A DNA stretch of 53,648 bases, from assembly GCF_017115105.1 (NCBI RefSeq), contig NZ_JABXKH010000034.1, forward strand, positions 1 through 53,648, in the 5' to 3' direction. The position numbers and the translations under genes are program-made. A model generated the notes under the pieces. The model saw only the letters and a program-made list of their open reading frames with translations. It did not search any database and was not told the DNA's origin. Positions 25,693 to 34,406 of the stretch are shown piece by piece (within the stretch, counting starts at the first letter, position 1; each line of letters begins with the position of its first letter). The DNA comes from Nostoc sp. NMS2. GTDB taxonomy: Bacteria; Cyanobacteriota; Cyanobacteriia; Cyanobacteriales; Nostocaceae.

Positions 25693-26116
25693 AGTTGCCT
25701 CTCAATCTTTCTAACTGTAGCGTAGCATTTGATTTACATACTAGGTTAACCATCTAACAATTACCATACTTACTAGAAAGCTATTTCCAATCATGTAGAA
25801 ATTTGTTTCACTGTTATCTGTCTGATAAGAGCAGATGAGAGTTGATGTTTTTTCTCTCAGCTTCTACTAGCAGGATGCTGTATTCAATCACACCCTCTTA
25901 TTGTTTTATTGACTTAGCAAATTTAGTCTAAATTTCCGAACCTGTCCTCGCCCAAAAGTAAAACAGAGTAAGCGTTATAGCTCTCGTTCATGCTTATGGC
26001 ATCATTTTGCTATGCTATTAATTTTCTAGTATTAAATTTTACATATAGTTTAAAATTATTTTAGTTCAAGGCTTATATTTATTGTAAATCTGATTAATAT
26101 TTAGAGAGTATATTAA
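25693..26116. other. AT-rich intergenic region before the nuclease-helicase gene
   Basis: About 420 bases without an ORF, markedly AT-rich toward the right. A GAGAGTATATTAA leader precedes the ATG at 26117. No repeat, att-like duplication or terminator was recognised. It marks the left edge of an accessory block. Confidence 0.45.
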
Positions 26117-29100
26117 ATGAAAGAAAGACAAAAAATCACTAGATTTAACGGAATATCAAAGTGGTTATCTAACTCAGTTAGCGAATCTGAAGATAAGCGG
26201 TACACACATCGTCTGCTCAGAGAAGATAAAAGCCAACGAGATATAATTCTCAATGAATTAATATTAATCGTTCAAAAAGCTCATGATGATGCTCGATATC
26301 GCCTTCGTAAGTTAGCAGGAAATTCTCTCGCTCCATTTGGGGAATTTTCAGAAAGCGATCCCAGCCAAGGTTATCCTGAACGTCTTCATATCCAGACTCT
26401 TAAAGGTTTTTTTGGAGAGATATTTGCAGGAATTATTGTTGAAAACTTTTCTCCTTTTGAACATGATGACTGGGAAGTTCCTGCTTTCCTTTTTCGATTC
26501 CATCCAGTTGTGTTTCAGCATTTAGAATTTATAAATCAAACTGGAGAAAGTGCAAAGAACCAACCTGGACGCACAGGTGATGATTGTCTTGCTTTTCGGC
26601 GTAATATTGAAGGAGAAATAATTGATTATTTGGCTTGTGAAGCTAAATGCACAGCGAAACATGATCCGCATATGATATTTGAGGCACATAAAAAAGCAAG
26701 TGCAGCAAATATAAAGTCAGTTGACATTTTACAACTAATAGAAATTCTACTAGATTATAATGATTCTTTTTCATCAGAATGGGTTGATGCTCTAAGACTT
26801 TTACGACAAGGAAAAACTAACCAAATTTATAAACGCTACGATTTAGTTAGTTATATCTGTGGTCAACATCCTGTCAATAAGCAAACCTGGATATCTAGCG
26901 AAACAGCGCATGAAAAATATATAGGAGGGAGAAGACTTGAAGCGGTTGAAATTCACCTGTATGAAGTTGAAAAGCTTATTACAACAGTTTACAGTCATCG
27001 GACAATTGTTGAAGTTTCAACACAGGTTCATAACCCAACAATCCAACAACCAGATGATGCAGAGTTTGCTTTTGTAACCTCTGATGTCATAGTAGAAGAG
27101 GAAGTTCTGCAAAATGAGATGACTCAACCAAGTAAAGAAGTCATTGCTTTAGCGGCAGAACTACAAAATAGTTTGGCAGGTAACAAACTAACACCAGCAA
27201 TTGCAAAACTTTATAGCCAACATACCAGACTTCGCGCAGGAGAAGATGGGTTAACTGGGTGGCGAGAAGATGAAGCAGGTGAAAGATTAAATGATGCCAT
27301 GCGCCTTATTGAGGCTGCATTTATCCAGCGAGAAGCTGGAGATACTAACTGGCGTAATGGAATGCTACGGGCTGGTGAGTTATTTGAATGGCTATCTCAT
27401 CCCCAACTAAACCCGGATATTTTACCAATTCGTTTGCTTGCAGCAGCTGTGTATGAACTTGCTGGTTATCCTGCTAGGGCTGCGGGTTTACTCAATGAAG
27501 ATATAAGTGAGGGAGTAGAGTCAGAAATTCTACGTTCTTTGTTAAAAGCTGATTTTCCTAGTTTATTGCAACGACTGACAGAATATTGGGCAACTGCAAC
27601 ATCATCAAATTTCCAAACTGAAACAAGTCTTCTTTGGGATGATACTGATACAGATGCTGACAGATTTAACAAGTTGATTGTTAAAGAAACTGCTAGCTCT
27701 TTAGGAATTTTATGTGCAAAAATGCGCTGGGGAAATGAACCAAGATTACAAAGAGCTATTGAAAAGCTTTCTGATATTGCTAAGGTGCTTCTTCATGGAC
27801 ATGACACTTATTCTTGGCTTTTAGGAAAATTGTGCGCTGAAGTTACGTCTGTATATATACAAACTTCTCTACGACACCATCTAGAATTGCTTTCTCAGAT
27901 GATTACTCCAAATGGTAGAAATTTCTTAGAACGTTATTTACGTCAAAGTTATCAAAAGTGTAAAGCTTTAGCATGGCGTTCTCAAATTTGTGGAATCGAA
28001 CGACTAGCAACAGCAGAATCATTTGCGCTCTGTACCCCTACAGGTTCAGGAAAAACAACAATAGCTGAAATTGCAATTCTACAAAGCTTGTTCTTGGGAA
28101 CAACAAATCCTAACAATTTTAGTAGTTCGGCTCCTTTAGTAATTTACTTAGAATTTCAAGAAGGTGGTCAAGCTGACACACCTTTTATTCCAAATCCTTT
28201 TCCGACATATCCTCCTGTGCCAAAAGGGAAAAAAGAAGGAGTTGAAAAAAGGTTACGCCCTTATCTTTTCTGGGCAGCTATGCACTTAGCTGCACCAGAT
28301 GAAAAAGGACAAAGGCGTGCTGTTCTTATTTCAGTTACACAGTACCCCGGCGGTTATGCTGAAGACTTTCTGAATTTTTTAAAAATATGTTCGCAAATAG
28401 AAATACCTTCATTTTTTCAAGAACCTATAGAGCCAGAAAAACTTGAGATTTGGCGAAAATGTTTACGTTCATGTGAAGATTATTTCGGTACTAAATCCCG
28501 TGAGTATAAGCTGTTAGAGAAAGGAATTATAGTACATCATGGAAAAATGCCAGGTTTGATGGCTCGATTACTTATCGATGTCATAGATAAAAAAATTGTA
28601 CATTTAGTTTTAGCAACATCAACTCTTTCCGAAGGGGTTAATCTTCCTTTTGAAACAGTATTAATTCCAAGTTTAAGACGTGGTACAGGAGAACTAAATA
28701 TTCGTGAGTTTGGTAATTTAGTTGGCCGTTCTGGAAGACCTGGATTTGGCACAGAAGGACGTAGTTTAGTATTACTTAGTAATCCATCGACAGATTGGAG
28801 CGACAAAGAAGCACGTAAAAGATACTTATCTTTGATAGGAGAATTAGAGAATCAAACACAGGCAATTAACCCAAATGCAAATCCTCTAAGTCCTCTAGCA
28901 GAATTGCTGCTACGTTTGGAAGAACAATGGCAGTTAATTTTTATTTATAATAGACAGGATAATTTTTTAAACTGGCTGGAAAAAACTGCACCGCTTAACC
29001 CAGGTAATAATCTTTCTGATGCACAATTATCAGCTATTGAAACTCTCGATTCGCTGGATAGTATTTTATTGTCTGCCATTGTCGAAATTGAACAGCTAGA

Positions 29101-30157
29101 AGCTAAAGATTTAAGCCCTAATGAATTGGAGGAGCATCTGCAAAAAATTTGGCAACGAAGCTTTGCTCATTACGCTAGCCGCGAACAAGAAAGATTAGAA
29201 AGTTTATTTATCAGGCGAGGTAGGGCACTAAAAATAGAAATTTATAAAGATTTGTCACAGCGTCGGCGCTTGTATCGCACAAGTTTACCACCACGTGATG
29301 GAAATCAGCTTTTAACTCTCTATCCTAGACTTAAAGAACAATTAGCAGTGGGTGGAGATTATGCTATTTGGACAGTAGAAGAACGCTTTAATTATATTCA
29401 AAATATAGTTAGTAATTTAAGCAGTCTGTCCAAATTCAGACTTAGTGACTCATCAATAAATGTTTCTTGGAATGAAATATTGCGCTGGTGGCTTGACCCT
29501 ACTAAAGCAATTAAACAACCAAAACCAACTCAAATTTCAAAATGGCATTCATACATTAGCCAAAATTTTGGATATCGATTTAACTGGGGGTTAGGAAGTG
29601 TTATTGCACTAGCAATAGATGAAGCTTTTGGTGGCGAGTTAGTTGAATCATCATTGGAAAACTGGTCACAAACTGGGCTACCTTGGATTGTTTTCTGGAT
29701 GAAAGAACTTATTGTATGGGGAACTTTAGACCCAGTAGCCGCATACTTGCTTGCTAAAGCAGAAGATGTAACAACTCGTAAACAAGCTGAAGAATTAGCG
29801 CAAACTTACTATCACTACATTAGCGAAAGAGAATCGGAACCAAATGAACATCTTAATGCAGTAAATATTAAAAATTGGGTAGAACAATCATTTTCTAGTG
29901 TTGAACGACATTTACCAACTCCCAAACCTCCGAACCGAATTAATGTCAGTTTGCTGAAAGATTTTAGTAAGGCTCCAAGTAAAAATTGGAGAGTAGTACC
30001 AGTAGAAATTGGAGATGATATTCAATGGTTTGATTTAGCAGGATTTCCACTCGCAATTTGCCAAAAACCTGAAAAGTGGCAGTCTGATTTTCTAAATACC
30101 TATGACTTCATGCTAGATGCGGAAAATCGATTTGTTTCATCAAAGATTTATGTTTGA
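26117..30157 (+). CDS. Fused PD-(D/E)XK-like nuclease and Ski2-like helicase, first RecA domain incomplete
   Basis: A 1346-residue protein, probably from a phage-defence family. N-terminal region (about 90-300): Glu101 in GFFGEIFAG, GRTGDD (151-156) and CEAKC (Glu175, Lys177) fit the E, D and ExK of a PD-(D/E)XK nuclease like HamA (DUF1837) of Hachiman. A helical region follows (about 340-600). Helicase part: Walker A TPTGSGKTT (about 638-646), motif V ATSTLSEGVNLP (about 833-844) and motif VI GRSGRPG (about 870-876). Only about 30 residues separate Walker A from LEFQEGGQADTPFIPNPFP, which normally follows the first RecA domain. Motifs Ia, Ib, DExH box and III are therefore missing with the frame intact. 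The helicase is probably inactive unless another protein supplies the function. It is AT-rich compared with neighbours and its end overlaps the P450 gene by 10 bases. Confidence 0.75.
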   Translation: MKERQKITRFNGISKWLSNSVSESEDKRYTHRLLREDKSQRDIILNELILIVQKAHDDARYRLRKLAGNSLAPFGEFSESDPSQGYPERLHIQTLKGFFGEIFAGIIVENFSPFEHDDWEVPAFLFRFHPVVFQHLEFINQTGESAKNQPGRTGDDCLAFRRNIEGEIIDYLACEAKCTAKHDPHMIFEAHKKASAANIKSVDILQLIEILLDYNDSFSSEWVDALRLLRQGKTNQIYKRYDLVSYICGQHPVNKQTWISSETAHEKYIGGRRLEAVEIHLYEVEKLITTVYSHRTIVEVSTQVHNPTIQQPDDAEFAFVTSDVIVEEEVLQNEMTQPSKEVIALAAELQNSLAGNKLTPAIAKLYSQHTRLRAGEDGLTGWREDEAGERLNDAMRLIEAAFIQREAGDTNWRNGMLRAGELFEWLSHPQLNPDILPIRLLAAAVYELAGYPARAAGLLNEDISEGVESEILRSLLKADFPSLLQRLTEYWATATSSNFQTETSLLWDDTDTDADRFNKLIVKETASSLGILCAKMRWGNEPRLQRAIEKLSDIAKVLLHGHDTYSWLLGKLCAEVTSVYIQTSLRHHLELLSQMITPNGRNFLERYLRQSYQKCKALAWRSQICGIERLATAESFALCTPTGSGKTTIAEIAILQSLFLGTTNPNNFSSSAPLVIYLEFQEGGQADTPFIPNPFPTYPPVPKGKKEGVEKRLRPYLFWAAMHLAAPDEKGQRRAVLISVTQYPGGYAEDFLNFLKICSQIEIPSFFQEPIEPEKLEIWRKCLRSCEDYFGTKSREYKLLEKGIIVHHGKMPGLMARLLIDVIDKKIVHLVLATSTLSEGVNLPFETVLIPSLRRGTGELNIREFGNLVGRSGRPGFGTEGRSLVLLSNPSTDWSDKEARKRYLSLIGELENQTQAINPNANPLSPLAELLLRLEEQWQLIFIYNRQDNFLNWLEKTAPLNPGNNLSDAQLSAIETLDSLDSILLSAIVEIEQLEAKDLSPNELEEHLQKIWQRSFAHYASREQERLESLFIRRGRALKIEIYKDLSQRRRLYRTSLPPRDGNQLLTLYPRLKEQLAVGGDYAIWTVEERFNYIQNIVSNLSSLSKFRLSDSSINVSWNEILRWWLDPTKAIKQPKPTQISKWHSYISQNFGYRFNWGLGSVIALAIDEAFGGELVESSLENWSQTGLPWIVFWMKELIVWGTLDPVAAYLLAKAEDVTTRKQAEELAQTYYHYISERESEPNEHLNAVNIKNWVEQSFSSVERHLPTPKPPNRINVSLLKDFSKAPSKNWRVVPVEIGDDIQWFDLAGFPLAICQKPEKWQSDFLNTYDFMLDAENRFVSSKIYV

Positions 30158-31512
30158 CTCTGCGAAGGATGTTTTGTCACCAAAGGCTGAATATATGCTT
30201 GTAGAGTGTGTTTAACTTTGGAAGGCTGACGAACTGGAGCGATCGCAGAATAATCAGGTTTTACTGTCCAGTCGTAATGGCGAAGCAGTGTGGAAAGCAC
30301 GATTTTCATTTCCATTTGGGCAAATTCCATGCCTAAACAACTGTGCGAACCATAACCAAAACCCATTAGTGCTAAGGGATGTTTCTTATCTTCTTCACGA
30401 GGTGGTGCAAAGCGATCGGGGTCGAAGCGATCGGGTTCGGTGTACAGTTCTGGTAAACGGTGAGTCAGCATCGGCGAAATAGTCACAAACCAACCTGCTG
30501 GGATGCGATAGCCTGCATACTCAATATCCTTGAGGACTCCACGATTATAGGCATACACTGGCGGATAGAGTCTTTCTGCTTCTTTTAGCACATTGGTTAA
30601 CTGTGGAAGTTGTTTGAGATGAGACAGGCTAAGAGAATTATCTCCCACAACAGCTAATTGTTCTTGGCGCAGTCGCTCTCGCCATTCTGGATGATTACCT
30701 AATTCAAATATTACCCAAGTCAGTAATGAAGCTGTTGTCTCATGTCCAGCAAATAACAATAATAATGCCTCGTTGATTACCTGTGTTTCGCTCAACTTAT
30801 TACCGTCTTCATCAACAGCAGCTAAGAGCAATCCTAAAACATCTTTTGATTCCTCTAAGTTACCCTGCTCGATACGCTGGGCGATCGCTTCACGCAAGAA
30901 AGCTACTAACTTACCCCTAGCATTTTGACCCCGACCATATAAAGTAAAAGGGACATTCCATTTTAATATCGCCATACTGCTATCTAGCAGTTGGGTAAAC
31001 CACTGACTGGTTTGCTCAACTTCACTCTTGTTCTGACTTCCCAAAAATAGGCGAGTTGCAACCATCAGGGTAAGCCGACGGAAACTAGAATTTAAGGAAA
31101 TCGTTTCCCGTTCTCCCCAATCTTTGAGGAAGTCTTGCACAATATTTTGGATGGTATCGAAGTATGTAGCGATCGCTTTTCCGTGAAATGCTGGATACAT
31201 TAAGCGACGAGTTAACCGATGTTCTTCGCCATCTTGTAATAAAATATTATTGCCAAATGTTGATTCTAGAAAATACCACCCTATCCGCGACGACATATTT
31301 TCCGCTTGTTCCACCAGCACCAGCCGATTAGCATCAGGGCCAATTAAATAAGCACGTTTACGTCCCAGGACGCTTGTCTTAAAAACTGAGCCATGCTGCT
31401 GGAATCTTCGCCATATATACAGTTCCAAATCCCGAAATATTTCTAAAGTCTCCCCCAAGATGGGCAAGCCATAGCTACCAGGCATTGACTCGGCGGATTT
31501 TAGCTGCCGCAT
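30148..31512 (-). CDS. Cytochrome P450, CYP120-like
   Basis: A 454-residue haem-thiolate monooxygenase. Haem-binding segment FGYGSHSCLGMEFA with ligand Cys392, I-helix LLFAGHETTASL, K-helix EAERLYPP (ExxR) and PERF-like DPDRFAPPRE are all visible. The N-terminus lacks a membrane anchor. The sequence (PGSYGLPILGETLE start) resembles CYP120, whose Synechocystis member hydroxylates retinoic acid; a retinoid or similar lipophilic substrate is possible but not shown. It is the distal gene after the Rieske protein gene on the same strand (76-base gap), so they may form an operon controlled by the divergent TetR gene. The stop overlaps the convergent helicase gene. Confidence 0.92.
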   Translation of the reverse strand: MRQLKSAESMPGSYGLPILGETLEIFRDLELYIWRRFQQHGSVFKTSVLGRKRAYLIGPDANRLVLVEQAENMSSRIGWYFLESTFGNNILLQDGEEHRLTRRLMYPAFHGKAIATYFDTIQNIVQDFLKDWGERETISLNSSFRRLTLMVATRLFLGSQNKSEVEQTSQWFTQLLDSSMAILKWNVPFTLYGRGQNARGKLVAFLREAIAQRIEQGNLEESKDVLGLLLAAVDEDGNKLSETQVINEALLLLFAGHETTASLLTWVIFELGNHPEWRERLRQEQLAVVGDNSLSLSHLKQLPQLTNVLKEAERLYPPVYAYNRGVLKDIEYAGYRIPAGWFVTISPMLTHRLPELYTEPDRFDPDRFAPPREEDKKHPLALMGFGYGSHSCLGMEFAQMEMKIVLSTLLRHYDWTVKPDYSAIAPVRQPSKVKHTLQAYIQPLVTKHPSQSQT

Positions 31513-31588
31513 ATTTAACTACCTCCAGCAGTCATTAGCTACAGTATCTACTTAATTGTAAAGCGCAGTTAGACTTTGTAAATCCAAA

Positions 31589-32542
31589 TTACCAATCACG
31601 GTAGAGTTTTTCTGCGTAGAACATAATCTCTTCATTTGGCAATCTAATTTTTGGTTTTTGCCGAGGATACAAACTTTCAACTGCACCTGTATCTTGTTTA
31701 ATGACTGTGGCTGCTGTTTTTAAAACGGAATTTTTAAACACAAATTTCATCAAAGGATTTACTACTTTGGCATACATCAAAATAAACGTCTTGGTGATTT
31801 TTTCTGTTTCCGGGTAGAGAATATGGATTTGAGCAATGTCACCAATCGGTGTTTTAGCAAAAAAAGCTGTAGTTGAAGGAAAAGCGTATTCAAGTGTGTT
31901 ACTGAGATTTTTTGGGAAAATCCCTAAAACGGGGTTTTTTATAATTTCTCCTATTGTATTATCATCTCTTCTCAAATCTTGTTTGACTATGGCATAGTAT
32001 CCTTTTTCCTCAAAAGAACTAACATGACAGTATGTAATTTTAAATAGTTCTTTATGAGTTCCATTTTGGTGGTTATAGTCATAGTTAACCATCAGGTTAC
32101 TCAAAAATTTACCCTGAATACTTTTATCCCCAGTTACTCCGAGAAACTCGTATTCATCAACAATTTTTTGATGCAAATCGGGGATAGGCAATCTTGGCTT
32201 AAATCCGGCATAAGTCCAGATGCAATCATTGCTAATAATTAGCTCTAATGGTTTGGTAATAGGTTGATTTTCTTTTTTCTCTCCTTGCTGTAGTCTGCCT
32301 TGTCCATCAAATTCTAGTGCATGAAAAGGGCAAGTAATAGTATCTCTCTCTTGACAAACCCAGCCCTCTGATAAAGGTGCTTGCATGTGGGGGCAGATGT
32401 TATCAAGAGCAAATATTTCGCCTTTTTGGTTTTGCCAAATGACATAATCCTGTCCGTTTAAAGTGATTTTATTAGGTTTATTCACTCCTAATATAGATTT
32501 GTGCGCGATTAACCAAGGCGCACCTGGTAAAATTGGTTCCAT
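31589..32542 (-). CDS. Rieske-type non-haem iron oxygenase
   Basis: A 317-residue protein with an N-terminal Rieske [2Fe-2S] domain: Cys50-x-His52 (NICPHM) and Cys71-x2-His74 (TCPFH). A C-terminal catalytic domain follows, with Asp153-x2-His156-x4-His161 (DYNHQNGTH) as the likely mononuclear iron site. Such enzymes hydroxylate, demethylate or desaturate hydrophobic compounds with electrons from a reductase, which is not encoded here. The domain order and length are those of alpha subunits. GAGGAAAA (32546-32553 on the coding strand) is a ribosome binding site for the ATG at 32542. The gene lies between the P450 and the divergent tetR. Confidence 0.88.
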   Translation of the reverse strand: MEPILPGAPWLIAHKSILGVNKPNKITLNGQDYVIWQNQKGEIFALDNICPHMQAPLSEGWVCQERDTITCPFHALEFDGQGRLQQGEKKENQPITKPLELIISNDCIWTYAGFKPRLPIPDLHQKIVDEYEFLGVTGDKSIQGKFLSNLMVNYDYNHQNGTHKELFKITYCHVSSFEEKGYYAIVKQDLRRDDNTIGEIIKNPVLGIFPKNLSNTLEYAFPSTTAFFAKTPIGDIAQIHILYPETEKITKTFILMYAKVVNPLMKFVFKNSVLKTAATVIKQDTGAVESLYPRQKPKIRLPNEEIMFYAEKLYRDW

Positions 32543-32767
32543 TTTTCCTCCAAAATATTGATAATTTATTTAAAAATTGGTAGATGTGTTAGCAAAAGGT
32601 AACGAAATCTTGAAACTTAAAAGTTGTAGACAAGCTGATATTACCTGTCCTACATCACTCTTTTTAATGTCAATTGGGATAATTAAAGTCTTGTCTGCAA
32701 TGGACGAACTAATACTACCGAGCATTTACTCGGCTAACTTCGGCTACTGCATGGATGAGTTATATAA

Positions 32768-32787
32768 TTAACTAATTTTTTAGTTAA
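32768..32787. promoter_or_regulatory. Inverted-repeat operator, site 1 (probable TetR site)
   Basis: TTAACTAA-TTTT-TTAGTTAA: perfect 8-bp arms around a 4-base spacer. A second site lies 60 bases downstream, and both stand in the divergent spacer between the Rieske gene and tetR. Such a pair is typical for a TetR repressor controlling both directions. Confidence 0.75.
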
Positions 32788-32827
32788 TAGATATTAATGT
32801 AATAAATTTCATCTTCTATGTCAACTA

Positions 32828-32847
32828 CTAACCAATTTTTTAGTTAA
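32828..32847. promoter_or_regulatory. Inverted-repeat operator, site 2 (probable TetR site)
   Basis: CTAACCAA-TTTT-TTAGTTAA: the same spacer and right arm as site 1, with two mismatches in the left arm. It lies 28 bases before the tetR start, where a bound repressor would block its promoter. Confidence 0.7.
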
Positions 32848-32875
32848 TATATTTTCGTTATGATGATGGAGCAAC

Positions 32876-33532
32876 GTGGGTCGTTCAACGCAGTCAAAAT
32901 TCTCATCGAAAAAGCCGCGCCAGGTGCGCGATGCAGAGGCGACGAAAAGGCAGATTCTCGATGCGGCGGAAGCGGAGTTTGCCAGAAATGGACTTCAAGG
33001 GGCGCGGACAGGAGCGATCGCTAGAGGTGCAGGTGTCACCACAGCGATGATTTACTACTACTTCCAGAGCAAAGAAGGGCTATATCAAGCTGTTCTGCAA
33101 CGTCCGGCGGTGGAGATGCACGAAGGGTTGGGGCAGCTAAATCTGGATCGGTTTCCACCAGAGGAAGCCTTGAAGCTGCTTGTTAAGGAAGCGATCGCTT
33201 ATGAAGCTGCTCACCCGCACAGAGGAATGCTTTGGTTCCAAGAAGCAAACCAAAATCAGGGAAAGTATTTTAAACAGGGGAATTGGCAAGAAAATTTTAG
33301 TTATCTCACCAAAATTTTAGAGCGGGGGATGGCGGAAGGTTGTTTCCGTCAGATCGATCCATTTCTCACCACTCTGCATATTATTGGGGTTTGTAATTTA
33401 TACTTCAACGCTTACGAAAACATCAAGCATACTAGACCTGATTTGCAACTACTGAGTCCAGAAATGATTGAGCAACATACTCAAGCAGCAGTTAATTTTA
33501 TTTTGGCTGGTGTGCAACGGATTGGGAATTAG
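32876..33532 (+). CDS. TetR/AcrR family transcriptional regulator
   Basis: A 218-residue repressor-type regulator. The N-terminal helix-turn-helix is clear: ATKRQILDAAEAEFARNGLQ followed by TGAIARGAGVTTAMIYYYFQSKEGLY (about 22-70). The C-terminal ligand domain (about 75-215) is helical and unspecific. The start is GTG at 32876 with GGAG close upstream; a nearby ATG run at 32861-32868 is in another frame. It is divergent from the Rieske and P450 genes, with two inverted-repeat sites between, so it probably represses them and itself until a ligand, perhaps their substrate, binds. Confidence 0.92.
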   Translation: MGRSTQSKFSSKKPRQVRDAEATKRQILDAAEAEFARNGLQGARTGAIARGAGVTTAMIYYYFQSKEGLYQAVLQRPAVEMHEGLGQLNLDRFPPEEALKLLVKEAIAYEAAHPHRGMLWFQEANQNQGKYFKQGNWQENFSYLTKILERGMAEGCFRQIDPFLTTLHIIGVCNLYFNAYENIKHTRPDLQLLSPEMIEQHTQAAVNFILAGVQRIGN

Positions 33533-33551
33533 GGATTGAATATCGGGAAAC

Positions 33552-33604
33552 GCGTAGGCGTAGCCCGCACTTCGGCTGCGCTCAGTGACCACCGTAGGCA
33601 TCGC
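33552..33604. repeat. 53-base palindromic repeat, intergenic copy
   Basis: It begins GCGTAGGCGTAGCCCGCAC, contains TTCGGCTGCGCTCAGTGACC and ends GTAGGCATCGC. The reverse complement of 49734-49786, inside the sensor kinase gene, matches with two differences. Menial copies occur at 5772 and 23083. Confidence 0.85.
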
Positions 33605-33684
33605 GTGCCAAAGCATCATAATAAAAAACTAGAGGAAGTAACTAACTTTCCTCTTTCTCTCCATTAAAAAACAGGAGTAGCAAG

Positions 33685-33924
33685 ATGAATGCTCATAAAG
33701 TAGAAGCTGTTTTAAGTGAAGATGGAACTTTAATCCTGTGTGGCTTACCTTTTCATGCAGGAGATGCTGTGGAGGTAATTATTCTCGAAGTTAAAACTCC
33801 ACAGCCTCAAGAAGCACTACCTAGCCAGTTAGAAAATAATCTTTATCCAATGCGCGGGAAACTACTCCGTTATGATGACCCAACAGAACCCGTCGCTTTG
33901 TCCGATTGGGAAGTTTTGCAATGA
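33685..33924 (+). CDS. Antitoxin of a VapBC-type pair
   Basis: A 79-residue protein starting MNAHKVEAVLSEDGTLIL, with GLPFHAGDAVEVIILE and a C-terminal tail (LLRYDDPTEPVALSDWEVLQ) of the type that wraps PIN toxins in cyanobacterial pairs. The N-terminal part is probably an AbrB-like beta fold. AAAACAGGAG (33666-33676) precedes the ATG. The stop (TGA, 33922-33924) overlaps the ATG of the PIN toxin ORF, the usual coupling. The partner is broken, so this antitoxin may be an orphan relic or still bind other toxins. Confidence 0.78.
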   Translation: MNAHKVEAVLSEDGTLILCGLPFHAGDAVEVIILEVKTPQPQEALPSQLENNLYPMRGKLLRYDDPTEPVALSDWEVLQ

Positions 33925-34055
33925 TTATACTTGATACACATATCTGGGTTTGGTGGATTGACGATAACGAGCGATTAACTAAAAAATATCGGGAATATAT
34001 AGAAGAATATCAATCTCAGGGTTTAGGAGTAATTGAGATTCGTAGGTTGGGTTGA
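33921..34055 (+). pseudogene. Truncated PIN-domain toxin (vapC remnant)
   Basis: The ATG overlaps the antitoxin stop. The reading begins MIILDTHIWVWWIDDNERL, the start of a PIN ribonuclease with the first catalytic Asp (Asp5). After 40 residues (QSQGLGVIEI) it runs into a GTAGGTTGGGTTGA repeat and stops at 34053-34055, giving 44 residues instead of about 125. A 46-base segment of the gene is repeated beyond the insert (34128-34173), and there the frame ends within about 10 codons. The rest of the PIN domain is absent, so the toxin is dead. Confidence 0.85.
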
Positions 34056-34127
34056 GGCACGAAACCCAACAAATACGTTGGGTTTTGCTTCGCTCAACCC
34101 AACCTACAAAAAATGGCGAAGGTATTG
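34041..34127. mobile_element. GTAGGTTGGGTTGA palindromic insert with 46-bp flanking duplication
   Basis: An 87-bp segment with long inverted ends (GTAGGTTGGGTTGAGGCACG and CGCTCAACCCAACCTAC) and an inner CCCAACA/TGTTGGG-like stem. It is flanked by an exact 46-bp direct repeat, 33995-34040 and 34128-34173, which is vapC coding sequence. This family is common in cyanobacterial spacers; the size of the duplication is unusual. Confidence 0.8.
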
Positions 34128-34406
34128 ATATATAGAAGAATATCAATCTCAGGGTTTAGGAGTAATTGAGATTATCGTAAAACTACACGGGAAAATTATT
34201 TACAAGTAAAAAGCAAAAATTAAGAAACGCTTGTGGTATCAAAATAGTAAGTGAGTCTCCACAAGCGTTTCTCTTTGGTAATACTGTGTAACACTTTTGC
34301 GCGATAATGGCTAGTGTTTTATGCGAACAAAGTAAGCTACAACGTAAAAATCCTGATTTGTTTTCTGGTTGTCACTGGTTAAGGCATATCCATTAGAAGA
34401 GATAAC
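34128..34406. other. Spacer after the broken toxin
   Basis: Contains the second 46-bp copy, a short remnant ending at a TAA near 34205, and AT-rich sequence with no gene. CACAAGCGTTTC occurs in both orientations near 34227 and 34258, which could form a stem downstream of the remnant. Confidence 0.4.
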
